From positions 20,694 to 84,693 of the forward strand of contig JAIECJ010000149.1 of NCBI GenBank assembly GCA_029068555.1: DNA of 64,000 nucleotides, read 5' to 3'. A program made the position numbers and the translations under genes. Under the pieces are notes generated by a model. It was given only the letters and a program-made list of their open reading frames with translations, searched no databases and was not told where the DNA came from. This document shows positions 63,915 through 64,000 of this stretch, in pieces. Every line of letters starts with the position of its first letter. The stretch's first letter is position 1. Source of the DNA: Lachnospiraceae bacterium. Its GTDB lineage: Bacteria > Bacillota > Clostridia > Lachnospirales > Lachnospiraceae.

Positions 63915-64000
63915 GTTTTAACATTACTGTTCACACCTACACCAAAGTAGTGGGAATCATGCGCCAAAATGCTTGCCTTTTAGCATTTTGTGTGCAAAAT
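63915..64000 (+). mobile_element. 143-bp MITE, copy 5, cut by the window end
   Basis: From 63923 the sequence follows copy 1 closely (first base A instead of G) to the last base of the window, 78 bp. The 8 bp before it are GTTTTAAC (63915-63922). Confidence 0.85.

Noticed and set aside
21094..63999. Regular-looking repeats as a CRISPR array
   Set aside because: Copies are 143 bp, kilobases apart, in both orientations, with target duplications; no short spacers.

Overview
The window looks like chromosomal DNA of a gut-type clostridial Firmicute, most likely a Lachnospiraceae. Reasons: AGGAGG-type ribosome binding sites, sigma-A-like promoters, ABC sugar transporters without their own ATPase, large Ig/FIVAR/CBM-decorated secreted glycanases, and a VanG-like chromosomal cluster. 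Genus assignment is an inference; no rRNA or tRNA gene was seen.

Region 1 (1-14.7 kb) is one plus-strand operon for glucuronoarabinoxylan oligosaccharides. It encodes an ABC permease and an extracellular solute-binding protein, then GH3, GH43, GH115, a second GH43 and a GH8 reducing-end exo-oligoxylanase, all without signal peptides and so cytoplasmic, then uxuA and uxuB for glucuronate. Region 2 (14.8-21.1 kb) is a giant secreted GH10 xylanase that makes the oligosaccharides. After a GNAT gene (21.5 kb) comes Region 3 (22-46.5 kb), which I read as a beta-glucan island: two GH94 phosphorylases, an AraC regulator, an ABC importer (SBP plus two permeases), an orphan sugar-binding lipoprotein, a methyl-accepting chemotaxis protein, two secreted GH16 beta-glucanases and a PBP-GGDEF diguanylate cyclase. 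The chemoreceptor carries, inside its extracellular sensor, a carbohydrate-binding module clearly homologous to those on the neighbouring GH16 enzymes. This is the most unusual item in the window: apparently polysaccharide sensing, swimming/attachment control and degradation in one locus.

Region 4 (46.7-54.7 kb): oligoendopeptidase F, then a VanG-like set (vanR, vanS, D-Ala-D-Ser ligase, membrane serine racemase vanT) without vanXY, and an unknown convergent gene. Region 5 (55-64 kb): a GH2 enzyme, uxaC with a LacI regulator (completing the glucuronate route begun by uxuA/uxuB), kduI and a glycogen-debranching-type GH13.

Between genes lie copies of a 143-bp non-coding element at 21.1, 46.5, 54.9, 60.1 and (cut by the window edge) 63.9 kb. 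The four complete copies each have a perfect 8-bp target duplication, so this is a recently active MITE family. A second, 70-bp MITE with its own 8-bp duplication sits between the chemoreceptor and the first GH16 gene. A short TCTAGAGC...GCTCTAGA palindrome family is also dispersed. A 25-bp motif shared upstream of the GH94 operon and in the araC/SBP divergent region is a candidate AraC operator.
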